Positions 5,958 to 7,299 of a stretch of DNA of 7,299 nucleotides are shown here, one piece after another. Location: NCBI GenBank assembly GCA_002327415.1, contig DCVU01000136.1, forward strand, positions 1 to 7,299, in the 5' to 3' direction. The first letter of the stretch is position 1. Each line of letters opens with the position of its first letter. Made by a program: the position numbers and the translations under genes. Under the pieces are notes generated by a model. The model saw nothing but the letters and a program-made list of their open reading frames with translations, was not told the origin of the DNA and searched no databases. The stretch is from Smithella sp. UBA2180. GTDB lineage: Bacteria; Desulfobacterota; Syntrophia; Syntrophales; Smithellaceae.

Positions 5958-7106
5958 ATGACAACTCAGGAAAAATCATCCGTTCGGAAGAAAATATCAA
6001 GTTATTTAATAAATATAATGATACTAATTGTTACTCTTTGCATGGGTGTTATTATTGTTGAAATAACTCTGCCGCTTCTGAAAATCCGCAATATCGAAGA
6101 GGCTATTTATCAGATAAGACGTCCCACAATTCATGGTATCTACGGTGTTTATCATCCCCTGTTGGGCTATACATTGCAAAAAAATCTTCGCAATGTCAGG
6201 TTATTTTATCCGGGACAGCTTGATTATACAGTGGACACTAACAATCAAGGGTTCCGCGGTCCAGACTGGGATTTATCACCGAATAGAAAAAATATTGTCA
6301 TCCTGGGAGATTCATTTGCTTTCGGATGGGGTGTCCAGTGGGAACAAACTGCCGGTAGAATTCTGGAAAAAGAGTTACAGAAAAATGACCCGTCTTTTCA
6401 GGTTATAAGCCTTGCCCTGCCTGGATGGGATATGGATTCAGTCATCCGTTCTTTTGAATTCTATAAAGACCTGTTAAATCCTGTCGCGGTAATTTATATA
6501 TTTTGTCCGAATGATTTATTATGCAGTATTAAAAAAATATCCGCCACGGAGTATGATTTGGAAAGGCATCCGAAGCCCAATGATGAAAAGGATTATCAGC
6601 AGATGGTTGCCCGCCAGCAGCCGGGTTACTGGACATGGGATAAATTCTTTCGCCGTTCATACGTCAAAGCTTATCACGCCCGTGTTCTCAGGCGATTATT
6701 TGATAAAAGAATAAAAGCCTCCTTAAGTATGGATAAGCCTCCTGCCGGTTTTGATTTCTCTCCGTCCATTAATGCGCCTGCTGAAAGCACCCTGGATAAG
6801 GAGCATAAAGATTTTTTAATTTACTGCCTGAATCGTCTCCGGAAAGATGCCGGAGGCAGTCATATTTATGTTATAGATACTTCAGATAAGTCCATTTTAT
6901 ATTTGAATGATAAACCTGATAATCGAAGATGGGTTTTGCGTGAGTTTGCCGAAAAAAACAAACAAACTTTTTCTTTTATTGATTTTGAAAGTTTTGTCCG
7001 CAAAACACCGGACGGAAGGAAGTTTTATCAGGATTATGACGATCATTGGTCCGCAGCCGGTCATGCCGCAGCGGCCAATCTGCTTATAGGCAACTGGTTA
7101 AATTAA
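5958..7106 (+). CDS. Membrane-anchored SGNH/GDSL-type hydrolase 2, AlgX/AlgJ-like
   Basis: A 382-residue protein with a single membrane helix at about 15-37 (SYLINIMILIVTLCMGVIIV) and a catalytic domain probably in the periplasm. NQGFRGPDW (GFRG 98-101) precedes VILGDSFAFGWGV with nucleophile S119; G156 in LALPGWDMDS is block II, N185 in FCPNDLL is block III, and D361 with H363 in DYDDHWSAAGH complete the Ser-Asp-His set. The DSFxxGWGV block and D-x-HW ending recall AlgJ/AlgX-type proteins that O-acetylate exported polysaccharides, but no MBOAT acyltransferase gene is in the window to pair with it. The ATG at 5958 has AAAGG (5943-5947) ten bases upstream. It lies 63 nt after SGNH hydrolase 1 and 16 nt before a glycosyltransferase, so it is probably co-transcribed with both. 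Its large insert between N185 and the C-terminal histidine (residues about 190-340) is rich in charged and aromatic residues and may form the glycan-binding part. Confidence 0.88.
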   Translation: MTTQEKSSVRKKISSYLINIMILIVTLCMGVIIVEITLPLLKIRNIEEAIYQIRRPTIHGIYGVYHPLLGYTLQKNLRNVRLFYPGQLDYTVDTNNQGFRGPDWDLSPNRKNIVILGDSFAFGWGVQWEQTAGRILEKELQKNDPSFQVISLALPGWDMDSVIRSFEFYKDLLNPVAVIYIFCPNDLLCSIKKISATEYDLERHPKPNDEKDYQQMVARQQPGYWTWDKFFRRSYVKAYHARVLRRLFDKRIKASLSMDKPPAGFDFSPSINAPAESTLDKEHKDFLIYCLNRLRKDAGGSHIYVIDTSDKSILYLNDKPDNRRWVLREFAEKNKQTFSFIDFESFVRKTPDGRKFYQDYDDHWSAAGHAAAANLLIGNWLN

Positions 7107-7110
7107 ATTT

Positions 7111-7116
7111 AAGGAA
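7111..7116 (+). promoter_or_regulatory. Ribosome binding site that decides the TTG start
   Basis: AAGGAA at 7111-7116 is six bases before TTG at 7123. No ATG or GTG is in frame near the conserved N-terminus, so this site fixes the start of the last gene. Confidence 0.7.
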
Positions 7117-7122
7117 AAGCTT

Positions 7123-7299
7123 TTGGAAAAGATTCCCCTTTCCGTAGCCATAATAACAAAGAATGAAGAAGAAAATATTTGCGCCTGTCTGCAAAGCGTT
7201 GAGTTTGCCAGGCAGATGATTATTGTTGATTCCGGAAGCGCTGATGCGACCTTGAATATTGCCAACCAGTTTGATTGTGAGATTTACAATGAAGCGTGG
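7123..7299 (+). CDS. Family 2 glycosyltransferase, N-terminal part (continues past the right edge)
   Basis: Fifty-nine codons are visible, open to the end of the window. The protein begins MEKIPLSVAIITKNEEENI and contains IIVDSGSADATLNIAN, the two opening hallmarks of GT2 (GT-A fold) transferases: the TKNEE nucleotide-binding turn (12-16) and the DSGSxD loop (36-41). The ending FDCEIYNEAW fits the third strand. This form is the WaaE/LgtF-like branch (beta-1,4-glucosyltransferase of LPS inner core and similar), usually about 250-300 residues, so roughly a fifth of the gene is here. It uses a TTG start with a good ribosome site and follows SGNH hydrolase 2 by 16 nt, consistent with the same operon. 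The family is firm from the two motifs; the sugar is not determinable. Confidence 0.9.
   Translation, partial: MEKIPLSVAIITKNEEENICACLQSVEFARQMIIVDSGSADATLNIANQFDCEIYNEAW

Noticed and set aside
5920..5961. A 13-codon basic leader frame ending in an ATGA overlap with SGNH hydrolase 2
   Set aside because: It could be a coupling peptide, but it lacks its own ribosome site and this length is expected by chance.
1..7299. CRISPR arrays, tRNA or rRNA genes, and intact insertion sequences
   Set aside because: No regularly spaced repeats, no cloverleaf or rRNA signatures, and no transposase or terminal inverted repeats were recognised on either strand.

Overview
The window is a piece of a Gram-negative bacterial surface-glycan (exopolysaccharide or O-antigen type) biosynthesis region. 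All intact genes are on the + strand: a family-4 glycosyltransferase, a large O-carbamoyltransferase, two small membrane proteins, two membrane-anchored SGNH/GDSL-type hydrolases, and the start of a family-2 glycosyltransferase that runs off the right edge. The only minus-strand gene is a broken remnant at the left edge. The mixed AT-rich and mid-GC content, the style of the proteins and a CCGCGG-CTTG-CCGCGG palindrome between genes recall anaerobic Desulfobacterota (Syntrophales-like) or neighbouring phyla. This taxonomic guess comes from memory of similar loci and is weak.

Layout. Positions 1-363 (minus) hold a frameshifted pseudogene. Positions 364-759 are non-coding. The WaaG-like glycosyltransferase (760-1899) is followed by a GC-rich hairpin (1950-1965). 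A fresh transcription unit then seems to begin: a good sigma70-like promoter (2109-2137) overlaps an 8-bp inverted repeat (2136-2166) placed like an operator. Next come the carbamoyltransferase (2205-4022), an SxtJ-family membrane protein (4025-4447, 2 nt after the previous stop) and a 52-residue DUF5989/SxtK-like protein (4479-4637) with a strong ribosome binding site. After about 110 nt with an imperfect hairpin come SGNH hydrolase 1 (4749-5894), SGNH hydrolase 2 (5958-7106) and a TTG-initiated GT2 glycosyltransferase (7123 to the edge).

How they may work together. The glycosyltransferases would build a lipid-linked oligosaccharide on the cytoplasmic face. The carbamoyltransferase would add O-carbamoyl groups to a sugar, with the two small membrane proteins as its constant partners, possibly tethering it to the membrane. 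The two SGNH proteins, each with one N-terminal membrane anchor and a domain probably facing the periplasm, would add or remove O-acyl groups on the exported glycan. The most notable feature is the carbamoyltransferase, SxtJ and DUF5989 trio. It has the same gene order as sxtI-sxtJ-sxtK of cyanobacterial saxitoxin clusters, but sits in a polysaccharide locus. The roles of the two small partners are, as far as I know, not established.
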